Source of the DNA: Paraburkholderia agricolaris
Lineage (GTDB): Bacteria > Pseudomonadota > Gammaproteobacteria > Burkholderiales > Burkholderiaceae
Assembly (NCBI RefSeq): GCF_009455635.1
Contig: NZ_QPER01000001.1
Coordinates: forward strand, 1 to 64,000
Direction of reading: 5' to 3'
Length of the DNA stretch: 64,000 nucleotides
The notes under the pieces were generated by a model that was not told the origin of the DNA, searched no databases, and worked only from the letters and a program-made list of their open reading frames with translations. Of the stretch, positions 46,220-56,631 are shown one piece after another. The first letter of the stretch is position 1. Each line of letters begins with the position of its first letter. Both the position numbers and the translations under genes were made by a program.

Positions 46220-49060
46220 TCAGGACGCGTTCATGGTACCGGCACCGATCGCGTCGGCACCACGGGCTTTGAATTCGCAAAGCTTGGGTTCGCTTCGCGG
46301 TAGTTCGGCTTGGGCTTGCGCGCTTTTCGGCCCGGTGAGCGTGTGGCTTGCGGCATGAAACTCGACGGTGCCAGGCGCCCCCACCTCAATGCCATTACCC
46401 TCCATTTTCAGATACGCTTTGGCGGCATTGAGCAGTACGCGCTTCGGCGCTTGCAGGCTGACTCCAGACTGCGCACTGGCCAACGTCACTGCCTTCTGCG
46501 CCGACGCACTGAGCGTCCCGCCGTTCTGCGCCTGCACGCTCACCGAACCCGTCGCGGCATGCAGCGCGATGCCTTGCCCGGAGACGGGCCGGCCCTGGCC
46601 GGCTATGCCTTGCGTATAAAGCGCGATGCCCTGATTGGCAACCACGCTGGTCTTGCCCTTTGCAGTCAGTTGCAAATCCTGTCCCGCGCTAAGTACAGTC
46701 TCCGTGCCCGACACCCACACGTGACTCTTCGCGGACACCGCAGCGACGCCTTGCTCGCCATGCGCAAGCAGATGCGGACGGCTCCATGCAATGGCGCTCC
46801 CGCTGCCGCCGCCTTCGCCCGCAGCGCCGTTTTCTCGCACACCGCCGAGAGCATCGTGACTTTGCTGAATACCCTTGGCCGCAGCCAACTGCGGCGCCTG
46901 ACCGGATGCAGCGCCTTGCGCCGCGGTATCCGTTGCGCCGGGTGCCGCAGCCGAAGAGGGTGCCGCCCCCAACTCGGCTTGATCCGTGTTCGCGGTATCG
47001 GCAAGACGCTGCAATACCTGCTGACTCTGCGCGAGCACCTGGCCCGACGCCACTGCGTCCATCTGACTCACGCCTGGTGCGGAGCTGATCAGCATGCCCG
47101 ATCCGCCGCGCAGCGCGCCGGCGCCGTCGGTCTTCAGTTCGGCGCCGTACCCGCGATCCGTCTGCCGCTGGTTGTCCTGTATCTGTTTGATATGGCCTAG
47201 CGTCAAGCCGCTGTTGTGATCGGTCGTGTACAGATGCGCAGCGGACTGACCTGCCGAATCGTCGAGGAGAAACTGACGATAGCCGCCCGTGCCCTGCTGG
47301 CTCAAACTCATGTTCTGCGTCTTGAAGCCTGTGAGCGCAGCCGGGTGTCCATTGCCCGCAAACCAGGCCGCGGCATTGCCCGTGCTGCTGCTCGGGCCGC
47401 CTGCCTGGGCATTGTGCTGGGCATCGGCATTACCCTGGCCGTTGTAGAGCGCCGCCACCGCCACCGGGCGATCGGGCTGGCCCTCCAGCCATTCAGTCCA
47501 CACCTCTTGCCCGACGCGCGGGACATTCACCCCGCCCCAGTTGTTGCCGCCGACCGGAGTCAGCATCCGCGTCCAGGTGCCGGCCCCTTGATCGGCAGGG
47601 GCATTGGCCGCGTACGGATGATCTTCACGGCTGGCGGCGTTTTGCCCTCGCTGAGCATGGTGCTGAATCCGGATCCTGTGGTCCCGGTCAGTATGGACGG
47701 GATTGCCAGCGCCCACCGTGATCGCCGTTTGCGCGCCTTGTGCGACTGCAACGGGATGAGCGCGTGCGCCATGACCGGCATCCGCGAGTGGACGATAACT
47801 CTGAGTGGCCGGCAGAGCGAGAAAGCGGTTTCGATAAACCGAATCGCCGTCCGTCAATGGGCTGCTGTCGTGGGTGCCGGCGCCAAGCACCGCTTGCAAC
47901 GCCGTCGCCATGCCTTGTCCGGTCGTATCCGCGTCGCGCATCGGCGGTATCGTGCCAAGTCGTTGCGAGATCGCGCTATGAACATCCGCGTCGATGTTCG
48001 CGCGGGCTTCGTGCTGCACACGCAGGCAGATAAACGCGTCCGATGCACTCAGCGTCGGATGCTGGCTGATTGCAAAGCGCAAGCCGGGCCGCAGGTCTCG
48101 GCGCGTGCTCGCCCCTTCGCTGCGCAACGCGGCGACCCGCTGGGCATCCAATTGCTGCTGCGCACGCTGATCGCCGATTGAACCTGTCTGAAACGCGTAG
48201 GGGCCTGAGACGTCCCGGTCCACGCCAGGGACTACGGCGCCGTTCGCACGCGCGCCGGTAGGCCGGGTCGACAGGCTCCGATGATCCCAACTTGCTCGTA
48301 CGACACTGCCGATGCGCCAACGCCGCGCCGGCATGAAATGTTGAATGCTCCCTTGCGGGTCGCCGTCGCTCGTCTGGTGAAAACCAATGATCTCGGGATT
48401 GTCCGGGGTGAAGCGCTGGTTCGAATCGGCCAGAACGAGCGTGTGCTTGCCGAAGCTCGAGGAATCGGCGTCTCCCTCATGCTCGAACCAATAGAAGATG
48501 CCTTCTTCCGCCCACAGGCGCTCGAGGAAATCGAAATCGGATTCGCCGGCTTGCGCAGTGAGACTGCGCTTGCGGTATTTCGAGCGATCACCCAACGCCC
48601 AGCGCCACGCGGGGGTCACCGCGCCGCGTGTGTGGTAGCCAAAAATCTGCTCGCTGATGTCGATGACACTCGCGTCCTGATAGTTATAGCTGTCCACTCG
48701 CTGACGCAGCAGTGCGAGCCAAGGCTCCACCACCAGGCGGTAGCGGGCCAGACCACCGTTGTAGCCGACAAGCTCGGCCGCCACGACATGGCCGTGCAAC
48801 GGGCGACGCGCATCGCTGCCTTCGGCCACCAGCCATTCGGCCAGCACAGGAGCGCCGACCAACTGGGCGAGAGGCAAGCCGGGACGCTCGGACAGCGCCG
48901 TCACCTGGAACCGGAAACCGCCGTGGTCGATCGCCTCCCACCCTTGCAGGCTTTCGGCCACTAGCGCCTGGACACCCAATGACGTGGTCAGCCACAAGAA
49001 GCGGTTCTGCTGTGACCAGCCGCTGAGCAGTGCCTGCCGAATATCCAGAGTCGTCACCAT
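46220..49060 (-). CDS. vgrG: T6SS spike protein VgrG (VasX-type locus)
   Basis: The 946-aa spike (ATG 49060, MVTTLDIRQALLSGWSQQNR) has the gp27/gp5 Rhs-Vgr module (TGNPVHTDRDHRIRIQ-like and NNWGGVNVPRVGQEVW segments near 480-540) and the DUF2345 C-terminus (YLKMEGNGIEVGAPGTVEFH near 895). No toxic extension is apparent, so its cargo should be the effector loaded by the adjacent DUF4123 protein. An in-frame upstream ATG at 49075 is also possible. Confidence 0.94.
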   Translation of the reverse strand: MVTTLDIRQALLSGWSQQNRFLWLTTSLGVQALVAESLQGWEAIDHGGFRFQVTALSERPGLPLAQLVGAPVLAEWLVAEGSDARRPLHGHVVAAELVGYNGGLARYRLVVEPWLALLRQRVDSYNYQDASVIDISEQIFGYHTRGAVTPAWRWALGDRSKYRKRSLTAQAGESDFDFLERLWAEEGIFYWFEHEGDADSSSFGKHTLVLADSNQRFTPDNPEIIGFHQTSDGDPQGSIQHFMPARRWRIGSVVRASWDHRSLSTRPTGARANGAVVPGVDRDVSGPYAFQTGSIGDQRAQQQLDAQRVAALRSEGASTRRDLRPGLRFAISQHPTLSASDAFICLRVQHEARANIDADVHSAISQRLGTIPPMRDADTTGQGMATALQAVLGAGTHDSSPLTDGDSVYRNRFLALPATQSYRPLADAGHGARAHPVAVAQGAQTAITVGAGNPVHTDRDHRIRIQHHAQRGQNAASREDHPYAANAPADQGAGTWTRMLTPVGGNNWGGVNVPRVGQEVWTEWLEGQPDRPVAVAALYNGQGNADAQHNAQAGGPSSSTGNAAAWFAGNGHPAALTGFKTQNMSLSQQGTGGYRQFLLDDSAGQSAAHLYTTDHNSGLTLGHIKQIQDNQRQTDRGYGAELKTDGAGALRGGSGMLISSAPGVSQMDAVASGQVLAQSQQVLQRLADTANTDQAELGAAPSSAAAPGATDTAAQGAASGQAPQLAAAKGIQQSHDALGGVRENGAAGEGGGSGSAIAWSRPHLLAHGEQGVAAVSAKSHVWVSGTETVLSAGQDLQLTAKGKTSVVANQGIALYTQGIAGQGRPVSGQGIALHAATGSVSVQAQNGGTLSASAQKAVTLASAQSGVSLQAPKRVLLNAAKAYLKMEGNGIEVGAPGTVEFHAASHTLTGPKSAQAQAELPRSEPKLCEFKARGADAIGAGTMNAS

Positions 49061-49108
49061 TTCTCTATGCCTCAAAATCGCTGCGATGGTATGAGCCGCC
49101 GCGAGATA

Positions 49109-50038
49109 TCACTGCGCCTGTAGCTCGATCGACTGCACGTCGTTCATCGGCGTGTAGATCCTTCCCTGCATCTCAGCCGGCGCAAGAACGTCGACCGTCA
49201 TCTCACCGATGAACCGATAGCTTCCTGAAGTAACCCGACGCGAGGAAGAGGTGTCGGTGAAGGTAAGAGCGGAGTAGGGAACGGAGAACGCCAGCGTGAC
49301 CGGCTCGCCCGGCTTCACGGTGATCTCTTTGGCATAGCGCCGCGATGCTTCGCTCAGATACTTGCTGACAAGCCGAACATAAAAGCCGGTGCCCGCGCTG
49401 TTGATCGCGCCGATTCGCACGTTCAGCAGGTCGGGACGGGCGAGGTCAGGCGACCATGTGTCCGGTCCCGCGATGCTGATCTCCTTCTGCCCGTCATTGC
49501 GGAACGTCAGTTCGAGAACGAATCCGTCTCTGCCCGAGTGCGCAGCAAAGACCGGATGGAGATTGATCTCCGGGTGGCCGTGCTTCAAGGCCTTGTCGGC
49601 AATTTGATAAAGCGGGGAAAGCTTGTTGTTGAACGCTTCGCCCAACTGATAGTTATATTCGCCCTGATAGTGCTGACCGTTCCTCTCGAACGAAAAATCC
49701 AGCACGGGGCCGTTTCCCAAACCATGCACTGGCGCAAAGGTACGGCTACTCAAAGCCTCCTTCAACGAGTCGATCTGCTGCCCGGTATGCCTATCCACAT
49801 CCAGCACATATTTGCCGATCCCCACATAAGCGGTTTCGGGTAGGGCGCTCATGCTGCGCCCGCGCGAATAGAACGCAATCTTGCCTTCCTCGACCGTGAC
49901 GATCATCGGCGGGGCGGGATTGACCTCGCCTTGCCCGCTATGAATCGCGAAAGAGTCGGAGGGATTTTTACCGCTCGCCATTTCTGTCACTCCGAAAAGA
50001 AACACGGAAACCAATGCCATCAATGCAATCCGATTCAT
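49109..50038 (-). CDS. Secreted protein, probable immunity to the metallopeptidase VgrG
   Basis: The 309-aa product (ATG 50038, MNRIALMALVSVFLFGVTEM) has a Sec signal peptide and a beta-rich body (YVGIGKYVLDVDRHTG, FVLELTFRNDGQKEIS). Its start overlaps the stop of the evolved VgrG by ATGA, so toxin and this protein are coupled. A periplasmic location fits protection against a VgrG-linked protease delivered to the periplasm. No named family recognised; assignment as immunity protein rests on coupling and export signal. Confidence 0.72.
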   Translation of the reverse strand: MNRIALMALVSVFLFGVTEMASGKNPSDSFAIHSGQGEVNPAPPMIVTVEEGKIAFYSRGRSMSALPETAYVGIGKYVLDVDRHTGQQIDSLKEALSSRTFAPVHGLGNGPVLDFSFERNGQHYQGEYNYQLGEAFNNKLSPLYQIADKALKHGHPEINLHPVFAAHSGRDGFVLELTFRNDGQKEISIAGPDTWSPDLARPDLLNVRIGAINSAGTGFYVRLVSKYLSEASRRYAKEITVKPGEPVTLAFSVPYSALTFTDTSSSRRVTSGSYRFIGEMTVDVLAPAEMQGRIYTPMNDVQSIELQAQ

Positions 50039-53000
50039 TTCAACACATCCCATTCGATGCCGGTCCTGCCTTTGAACCAGTCGCGAAAGCCGTACATGTA
50101 GTACTTCGCTATCGCCGGCGCAGCGTTATACATGCCAAGCCCCATTAAATTCGTGTTGGTGGATCGCTGCCAGTTGTCGGTCAGTTCGTTCATCGTGACA
50201 TCGACAACCTTCTGAGCGTTGATGTAGCCCTTGTAGACGGCGCCTCCGTCAAGGAAGTACTCGTCCGGCCAGCCGAACAGGTGGCCTGTCTCGTGCACCA
50301 CGGCGTTCTGCGTCGAGATTGGCTTGAACTGTTGCGTCAAGCCGTCCCACGCCACCTGTACTTCCCCCCAGTTTTGGGAGTTGAAGCGGGTGCTGGTCGG
50401 AAACAGGTTGATGGTCTTGTGACATCTGCCCTGCTCGACGAACTTCACTTTCAGCGCAATAGCGACCTTACATGTGCAAGCGCCAGCGCGGGGGCAGGCC
50501 TTCGGCCGCATGTAGTACTTGCTCGCATTCAACCCGTGCTCGATCCGCTTCTGAAAGCCCGCAACTTTGGCCAGCCCTCCCGGGCGATTGACGGTCTTTA
50601 ACTGGATGCCTGGAGCGGGGCCACTGCTATCAAAGGGAATCGATCTGGGCTTACCGGCTGCGTCCATGACGACTTGTCCGTTGGCGCCGAGGAGGTACTG
50701 ATCTTTCAATGCAACCTTGATGATGACGGTGGCAGTCAACGTCGAGGTCGAAGGCGAATATTCGATGTCGAATGTCCCGCTTTGTCCCCCAAAATTCAGG
50801 AGCACGGGTTGACCGGCGCTGTTCAGAACCTTGTGGCCCGACCCGTCCGTCTGGTAATAATCGGCACAGCCCATGCTGACGGTGTAGTCGACCTGTTTTG
50901 CAGCCTGCAGTTGCTGGGCGCATACGCTCGGCGGCGGCGCGGGCTGCTTCGAAGGCGGTCCGGCCAATTCGCTGGAAATCGGTACGTAGGGCCTCGGCCC
51001 CGACGCACCCTTAGCCTGCGTCGCAGGGCCCGGTCCTGGCGGCGCAGCTGGCGCGGACGCCGATGCTGCGGCTAGTGCCGGAGCGGCTGCAGACGCCGAC
51101 GCGAATGCAGGAGCTGTTGCGGACATCGACGCCGCCGATGCCGAAGCCGATGCTGGCACCGCCGCGGACGCCGACGTCGCAGCAAGCGACGAGACGCCCC
51201 CAGCGCCGCTGCTTGTGAAGCCTCCGGCGAGAAAGTCGCAGACGTCCCCGGGTGGCGGCGTCACGGGCAGCGCGGGTAACGACACTGTCGTCGTCGCCGG
51301 CCCCGGGAAGGGATGCGAGCCCGCCTTCACGAGGAATTGCCCCGGTGTCTCGACGGTGATGTCCGCGCCCTTGAGCGTGATCCGGTTCGGTCCCTGCTGC
51401 AGCACGATGGCATCCTGCGCCAGCACGTCGAGGCGGTCTTCGGTCGACATGATGCGTACCGATTGATCCGCGAGAATCTCCATGGTGGCCGTGTGCGCCT
51501 CGATGCTCACCGGCCCCTGATTGGCGATCGCCTTGAGCCCGCCGGCGGCGCTGAACAAGCTCACGGCATCACCCGACGCACCTGCCACCGTCGCGCCGGC
51601 GGCCAGATGCGCATCACCCTGCGCAGTTAGATGCACATGCTCGGCGGCATATGAAACGGCACTGGCCGGCGTGGTGAACGCGATGTTTTCCGGCGACTCC
51701 AGCACGATGGCCGGCGTCGCGAAGCGCTCGACCGGGTCGCCGCCGTCGCGTTGCGTGCCCACTGGCCGGGTTGCGCTCTGGCCGTTGACGGCGCCCGTGT
51801 ACTTACCATCCTGCTGCGGATCGATCGCCTTCAGGAAATCGGCTTGTGCGGCGTTACCCGCGAAGCCACCGGCTTTCGCGCCGGTGGCCGAGCCGTCGAG
51901 GCGTTTGGCGGTTGCGACAGCCTGTTTCAACTGGCCCACGCTTTCGGCGACATCCATCTGGGTCGAGGTCGCTTGCGCTCGCGCGGTACTCGACACGAGC
52001 ACGCCCTCGCCGCCTCGCACGACGCTCCAGCCCTGCGTGGCCAGCTCGAATCCTTCACCGCGATACGCGCCACGCACGGCGCCCTGCTGAGCGATCAGAT
52101 AGCCCTGCGACAGGCTGCTGTTCGCAACCGAGTTGACCAACTCATGCCGCGACTGCCCCGACGCGTCGTCCATCACCCAGCGGCTGCCGGACTGGCCGTC
52201 CAGCGTCTGCGTTTGCATGCCCGACAAGGTGCCCGGGTGATTCGCACTGCTGCCTTCACCGGCGGCGAACGGCGGCTGCACACGTCCGCCGTAAACCTGC
52301 CCGAGCACCACCGGCATATCGATGTTGCCGGAGTCAAAACCGACCACCACTTCCGCACCGATCCGCGGCGTGAAGCTGTGCCCGAAATTGGGACCGGCCG
52401 TTTGCTCGGCGAGGCGTGCCACGACGCCTGACTGATGGTTGCCCGGCGCATGCCCGGCCGGATTCGAGCGGCTCGCCGTGTCGGTGAGACCGCCGGGCAG
52501 CGGAGCTACGCCCCGCATCCACGGGAACTGGATGCGCACCTGGTGATCCCGCGTACTGCTGACCCGACTGCCGGGCTCGCCGACCACGATGGCGGTCTGC
52601 ACGCCGGATACCGTCGGCCGGTCGCGATAAGGCGGCACGATCGACGCGCCCGCGGGCACCGCGATGAAGCGATTGCGATAATGCCCCTGCTCCAATTCAC
52701 CGTGCTCCAGCAGTTGTGCGATCTCAGCACCGAGGTTGTTGACCGCTTCATGCTCGATCGACAGCGGGACAAACGAAATCGTCTTGTCCAGATAGCCGGT
52801 CAGCGTATGAACCTTACCGGCCTCCAAGGTGCGCGACGAACCGGCGCCGTGATGGATCAGCTTCGGCAGACGCAAGGCGTCGAAGCGTTGCTCGGCATAA
52901 CGCTGAGCGCCGTCGACCGTGTCGAAACGCCCGGCGCGCTGCCCATCGAAAATCTCCCGGACGGGCATGACGGGCGCCCCGGAATCGGGTTGGCCCTGAG

Positions 53001-53754
53001 CGTGACCGGCGAGCGCCAGCAACTCACTGGCTTTCCAACTCGTCGCGATGACGCGGTCGGGCACGATCTGATGGCGCTCGGTGAACTGCGTCATCACGCC
53101 ATCCGGATCGCCCACGTCCTGTTGATTGAACGCAATCGTGCTGCCCTTGCCGAGCTCGGCCCGGCGGTCGAACACCACAACCGTGTGGTTGCCTGACGGC
53201 GCCGTGCCACCATCCTGCGCGTGTTCGATGCGAAAGGACAAGCCGGTTTCCGATAGCTGGCGCATCACGAAAGCGAAATCGGTCTCGCGATATTGGCCCC
53301 GCAGAGCGAACGTGCGCAGCGGCTCCTTGAGCTCGTAACGCCGGCGCGACTCCGGATAATCGCCGAATACCCGTTCACAGATACCTTCCGTATCGAGATC
53401 GGCGAAGTACAGGCAATTGCGGCGCAGATGCAGGAAGGCAAGCCACGATTCCAGCGTCAGCCGGTAGCGGGTGATCTCACCATCGCTATCGGCATAGGCG
53501 GCATGGGTGATGTAGCCGTTCCAGCAGCGTTCGCCCGCGCCGGTCGCGAGACGCAAACGCGCGGCGCTGCCGAGTAGCGGCGTCAGGTCGAGGAACGGCT
53601 CGTTCGACAGCACGTCGATTTCAAAACGAAACGATTCGTTGACGGCTTCTCGACCGTGAAAGCGTTCGACCGCAAACTTGCGCGGCAATGCGGTATCGAT
53701 CTGGATATGGCGAGTAGCCTGCGAATATCCTGTCAATGCGGCAACAAGATCCAT
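50035..53754 (-). CDS. vgrG: Evolved VgrG with C-terminal zinc metallopeptidase domain
   Basis: The 1239-aa protein joins a full VgrG (about 1-815, including DUF2345) to an Ala/Ser/Pro-rich linker (about 835-920) and a toxin-like domain (about 930-1239). That domain contains VVHETGHLFGWPDEY, with HETGH at residues 1154-1158 and a third ligand candidate Asp1164 (HExGHxxGxxD, metzincin-like), and a downstream NTNLMGLGM resembling a Met-turn. Five Cys residues around 1057-1077 (KACPRAGACTCKV) suggest disulfides. VgrG2b of P. aeruginosa is a precedent for a VgrG-fused HExxH peptidase. It overlaps the candidate immunity gene by 4 nt. Confidence 0.92.
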   Translation of the reverse strand: MDLVAALTGYSQATRHIQIDTALPRKFAVERFHGREAVNESFRFEIDVLSNEPFLDLTPLLGSAARLRLATGAGERCWNGYITHAAYADSDGEITRYRLTLESWLAFLHLRRNCLYFADLDTEGICERVFGDYPESRRRYELKEPLRTFALRGQYRETDFAFVMRQLSETGLSFRIEHAQDGGTAPSGNHTVVVFDRRAELGKGSTIAFNQQDVGDPDGVMTQFTERHQIVPDRVIATSWKASELLALAGHAQGQPDSGAPVMPVREIFDGQRAGRFDTVDGAQRYAEQRFDALRLPKLIHHGAGSSRTLEAGKVHTLTGYLDKTISFVPLSIEHEAVNNLGAEIAQLLEHGELEQGHYRNRFIAVPAGASIVPPYRDRPTVSGVQTAIVVGEPGSRVSSTRDHQVRIQFPWMRGVAPLPGGLTDTASRSNPAGHAPGNHQSGVVARLAEQTAGPNFGHSFTPRIGAEVVVGFDSGNIDMPVVLGQVYGGRVQPPFAAGEGSSANHPGTLSGMQTQTLDGQSGSRWVMDDASGQSRHELVNSVANSSLSQGYLIAQQGAVRGAYRGEGFELATQGWSVVRGGEGVLVSSTARAQATSTQMDVAESVGQLKQAVATAKRLDGSATGAKAGGFAGNAAQADFLKAIDPQQDGKYTGAVNGQSATRPVGTQRDGGDPVERFATPAIVLESPENIAFTTPASAVSYAAEHVHLTAQGDAHLAAGATVAGASGDAVSLFSAAGGLKAIANQGPVSIEAHTATMEILADQSVRIMSTEDRLDVLAQDAIVLQQGPNRITLKGADITVETPGQFLVKAGSHPFPGPATTTVSLPALPVTPPPGDVCDFLAGGFTSSGAGGVSSLAATSASAAVPASASASAASMSATAPAFASASAAAPALAAASASAPAAPPGPGPATQAKGASGPRPYVPISSELAGPPSKQPAPPPSVCAQQLQAAKQVDYTVSMGCADYYQTDGSGHKVLNSAGQPVLLNFGGQSGTFDIEYSPSTSTLTATVIIKVALKDQYLLGANGQVVMDAAGKPRSIPFDSSGPAPGIQLKTVNRPGGLAKVAGFQKRIEHGLNASKYYMRPKACPRAGACTCKVAIALKVKFVEQGRCHKTINLFPTSTRFNSQNWGEVQVAWDGLTQQFKPISTQNAVVHETGHLFGWPDEYFLDGGAVYKGYINAQKVVDVTMNELTDNWQRSTNTNLMGLGMYNAAPAIAKYYMYGFRDWFKGRTGIEWDVLK

Positions 53755-53835
53755 GTCATTTCCCCGTGTTCTTGCGCGAGCACTGCACGCTCAAGTGCAT
53801 TGCCTGCCTCGGCGATTTTGAATTGGCGATTTGCA

Positions 53836-56631
53836 TCAGGCTGCCTTCGCGGCCAAAGCACTACCCGATTCCATTGCGTGCAACAGACACTCCACGCAAA
53901 CCTTGTCGGGGAAATTGGGCATTTGCGTATCCAGCTGATCCGGCCCGTCGAACGAGTGGTCGGCTGCATGCACCACCAACGCGCCCGGGCAACCGAAGGT
54001 CACATTGCCGCCTTCGATGGTCAGATGCGCGCCACCGCTCACCGCGAGGTGCACGGTTTTCTTTGCGGCCAGCTCGACATCCGCGCCGATGGACGCCACC
54101 TTCAGCTCGTCCCGCGAACGCAGCGCCAGCGTGTCGTGCTGGGCCTGCAGGTCGAGATTGTCCTTGCCCGAGATCACGCTCAAGCCCACACCGTTCGCCG
54201 CGTTGGCGCCGGCGAGCCAGCCAATGCCCTGGCCGCTGTGCACGCGCAGTGTCTGGTTGACGGCCACGTTGGTGTCGAGGCCGCTGCCGACGGTCAGGGT
54301 TTCGCCAGCTACCCACTGCAGTGCCTGGCCGGCGAGGACACCCTGGCCGCCCTGCGCTTCGATGCCCAGCACGGCGTCGCCGGTGTGAGGCAGCGGCTTG
54401 TCCGTCGCCCGGTGCGGGGCATCGGCCACTCCTTGCTGGAAGCCGTCCGCACTTACCGTGGTCCCGAAGCTTTGTGCCAGCGCGTCGAGCGGCGCGGCCT
54501 GGCCGTTGATCGTCGACTGATTGGCGCTCGTCACGCCGCGCTGTGCTGCCAGCGGCAGGGTCTGGTGCGTGTCGGCCGTCTTGTCGAGCAGGCGGGCCAG
54601 GGTGGTTTGCTGCGCGAGCAACGACCGCAGAGGGGCAACGTCGCCCGCGGGCTGCCCCGCGCCCGCCGCGTAACTGCTGACCAGCACGCCCCGCTCGCCG
54701 CGCACGGCACCGTAAGCATCCGAGCGCAACTCGAGGCCCTGCCCACGGAAACTGCCGAGGTAGTTATCCGCCTGGTAGCGCAGATGACCCAGATTGAGCT
54801 GTGTGGCCGCATGACTCGCGCTCATCTGCAGGCGGCCCATGCCGTCGCTGTCGTCCGCCACCAGTTGATTGCTGCCCTGACCGTCAAAGCCCTGGCTCTT
54901 GAAACCCGACAGCGCGCCAGCGTGATTGTGCCGGTTCGCGCCCGCACCCGCGCCATGCCAAGCCGGACCGTGACCGCCGGAAAGATTGCCTTGAGCGCTC
55001 GCCATCTGGTCCGCCGCTTGCCGGTAGACAGATTCGTCGAGCGGCTGCCCCGGTTCGCCGCCGGGCGTCGGTGCTTCGCCGCCTTCCCCGCGGCCGTTGA
55101 ACAGGCCGCCGAGCACGATCGGCCGGTCGATCAAGCCGTGGTGGAACTGCACCAGCACTTCCTGGCCGATCCGCTGGATCTGCTGCAGCCCATGCCCGTC
55201 GCTGGCAAGCCGCTGCATGGTGCGGGTCGGATAGGTGCCGTTGTCGCCCTCGGCCTGCCAGTGAAAGCGCAGCCGCAACCGGCCCTGTGCATCCATGTGA
55301 ACCGGACCGGTCGCACCCGGACTGGACTCTCCCTGCGGACCGACCACGATGGCGGTCTGCGCGCCGAGCGCCGTCGACACCGGGTTCAAGCGCTGCCCCG
55401 TGCCGTCCTCCAGCGTGGGGCGCCAGGGCTGTGAGCGCGGTACTGCCTCGAAACGATTCGCGTAGCCTCCGGCCTTCGCCTGCTTGAGCACGCGCGAATC
55501 GAGATCTGCCGACGGCAATGCACCGAGACTCCGCTCAACCGTTTCCATGACGGTCTGCGGCAGATTGTTGACGCCGACATGCTGCACTGCTGTCAGCAGA
55601 AACGCATCGGGCACCTGTGCCCCGCCACGAACCTGCCCCCACGGCGCCTGCGTTGGCCGCAGCGCCCGGCCGGACGTGGCAGTGCGCAACGTGCTGCAGC
55701 CGGTCCAGAAGCGCGCGTCGGAAACGATCGCTTGCGCCTGGCGTCGCGCGGTGTCCTCGGCCTGACGAAGGCTGGCGAAGGCCTCCGGCCCGACGTCGTC
55801 GTACAGTTCGCGGGGCCCGCCGGGATTGCCGAGGCTCGCCGCCGCCGTGGTTGACTGGTTGCTGCGATAGTCGCTGCTGATCAACGTGAGACGGTCGGCC
55901 GTTAGCGACAGCGACTGCCCCATGCCGAGGATCATGTCGTCCGCCGCCGTTGCCATGTCGCTCAGGCGTTGCGGCACACCGCCGAGGCGAACGGAAGTAT
56001 CGTCTTCGGGAAGCTGCGTGCTGTCGTCGAAAATCAGCAACGTATGGCCGGACGGCGCATCCGCATCTTCGACGAAGCAAAAGCCCAGGCCCGCCGCGGC
56101 AAGCAGATGGCGGACGAAATCGTAGTGGCTGTGAGTGCGGTACTGGACGATGTAATCGCTCGGGCCAAGCGTCTCGATGCGCTGATTCGCATCCGTCGTG
56201 AAGCGCCATTGGGCGATATTGGCGTAATCGCCGAAGATCGTGCCGAGTACCTCGGCCACCGTCTGGTTGACGAACGTGCGCTCGTCGCGGCCGTGGGCCA
56301 ATGCCGCCAGCCAGGGCACCAATTGCAGATAGTAGCGGGCGAGGCCCGCGTCGTAGCCGATACATTCGGCCTCGGCCACGAGGCCGCTACGGGTCGCGAC
56401 CGTACCGTCGCCCAACGTGGTTCGAATCGTGGCGCGCTGACCGAGCATCGCCTCCAGATCCAGGCCCGGATCGGTGGCCAACGCGTAGACATCCCATTGA
56501 TAGTTGTTGCCAAGCGACTCGCGGCCAACCCAGCGCTCAATCTGCATGGCCGATAAAGGCCCGCTCCCCTCGAGCGAATAGAGACGATTAAACGTGCTGA
56601 ACATCGACGTGAATTGCGCGATAACGCTCAT
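53836..56631 (-). CDS. vgrG: T6SS spike protein VgrG (first of the minus-strand array)
   Basis: The 931-aa spike starts MSVIAQFTSMFSTFNRLYSL, has the gp27/gp5 module (MDAQGRLRLRFHWQAEGDNG near 445) and the DUF2345 C-terminus (HLTIEGGNVTFGCPGALVVH near 885), ending in a short tail with CVECLL. No effector domain is fused. It leads the minus-strand array of three vgrG genes and is separated from the next by 81 nt. Its promoter should lie in the AT-rich gap up to 57079. Confidence 0.94.
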   Translation of the reverse strand: MSVIAQFTSMFSTFNRLYSLEGSGPLSAMQIERWVGRESLGNNYQWDVYALATDPGLDLEAMLGQRATIRTTLGDGTVATRSGLVAEAECIGYDAGLARYYLQLVPWLAALAHGRDERTFVNQTVAEVLGTIFGDYANIAQWRFTTDANQRIETLGPSDYIVQYRTHSHYDFVRHLLAAAGLGFCFVEDADAPSGHTLLIFDDSTQLPEDDTSVRLGGVPQRLSDMATAADDMILGMGQSLSLTADRLTLISSDYRSNQSTTAAASLGNPGGPRELYDDVGPEAFASLRQAEDTARRQAQAIVSDARFWTGCSTLRTATSGRALRPTQAPWGQVRGGAQVPDAFLLTAVQHVGVNNLPQTVMETVERSLGALPSADLDSRVLKQAKAGGYANRFEAVPRSQPWRPTLEDGTGQRLNPVSTALGAQTAIVVGPQGESSPGATGPVHMDAQGRLRLRFHWQAEGDNGTYPTRTMQRLASDGHGLQQIQRIGQEVLVQFHHGLIDRPIVLGGLFNGRGEGGEAPTPGGEPGQPLDESVYRQAADQMASAQGNLSGGHGPAWHGAGAGANRHNHAGALSGFKSQGFDGQGSNQLVADDSDGMGRLQMSASHAATQLNLGHLRYQADNYLGSFRGQGLELRSDAYGAVRGERGVLVSSYAAGAGQPAGDVAPLRSLLAQQTTLARLLDKTADTHQTLPLAAQRGVTSANQSTINGQAAPLDALAQSFGTTVSADGFQQGVADAPHRATDKPLPHTGDAVLGIEAQGGQGVLAGQALQWVAGETLTVGSGLDTNVAVNQTLRVHSGQGIGWLAGANAANGVGLSVISGKDNLDLQAQHDTLALRSRDELKVASIGADVELAAKKTVHLAVSGGAHLTIEGGNVTFGCPGALVVHAADHSFDGPDQLDTQMPNFPDKVCVECLLHAMESGSALAAKAA

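Noticed and set aside
51000..51250. Possible frameshift in the Ala/Ser-rich stretch of the evolved VgrG
   Set aside because: The frame is continuous through the linker into the metallopeptidase domain; low complexity is normal for spike-toxin linkers.
53656..55434. 592-codon plus-strand frame opposite the third minus-strand vgrG
   Set aside because: It runs through conserved VgrG and DUF2345 coding on the other strand and shows no protein family features.
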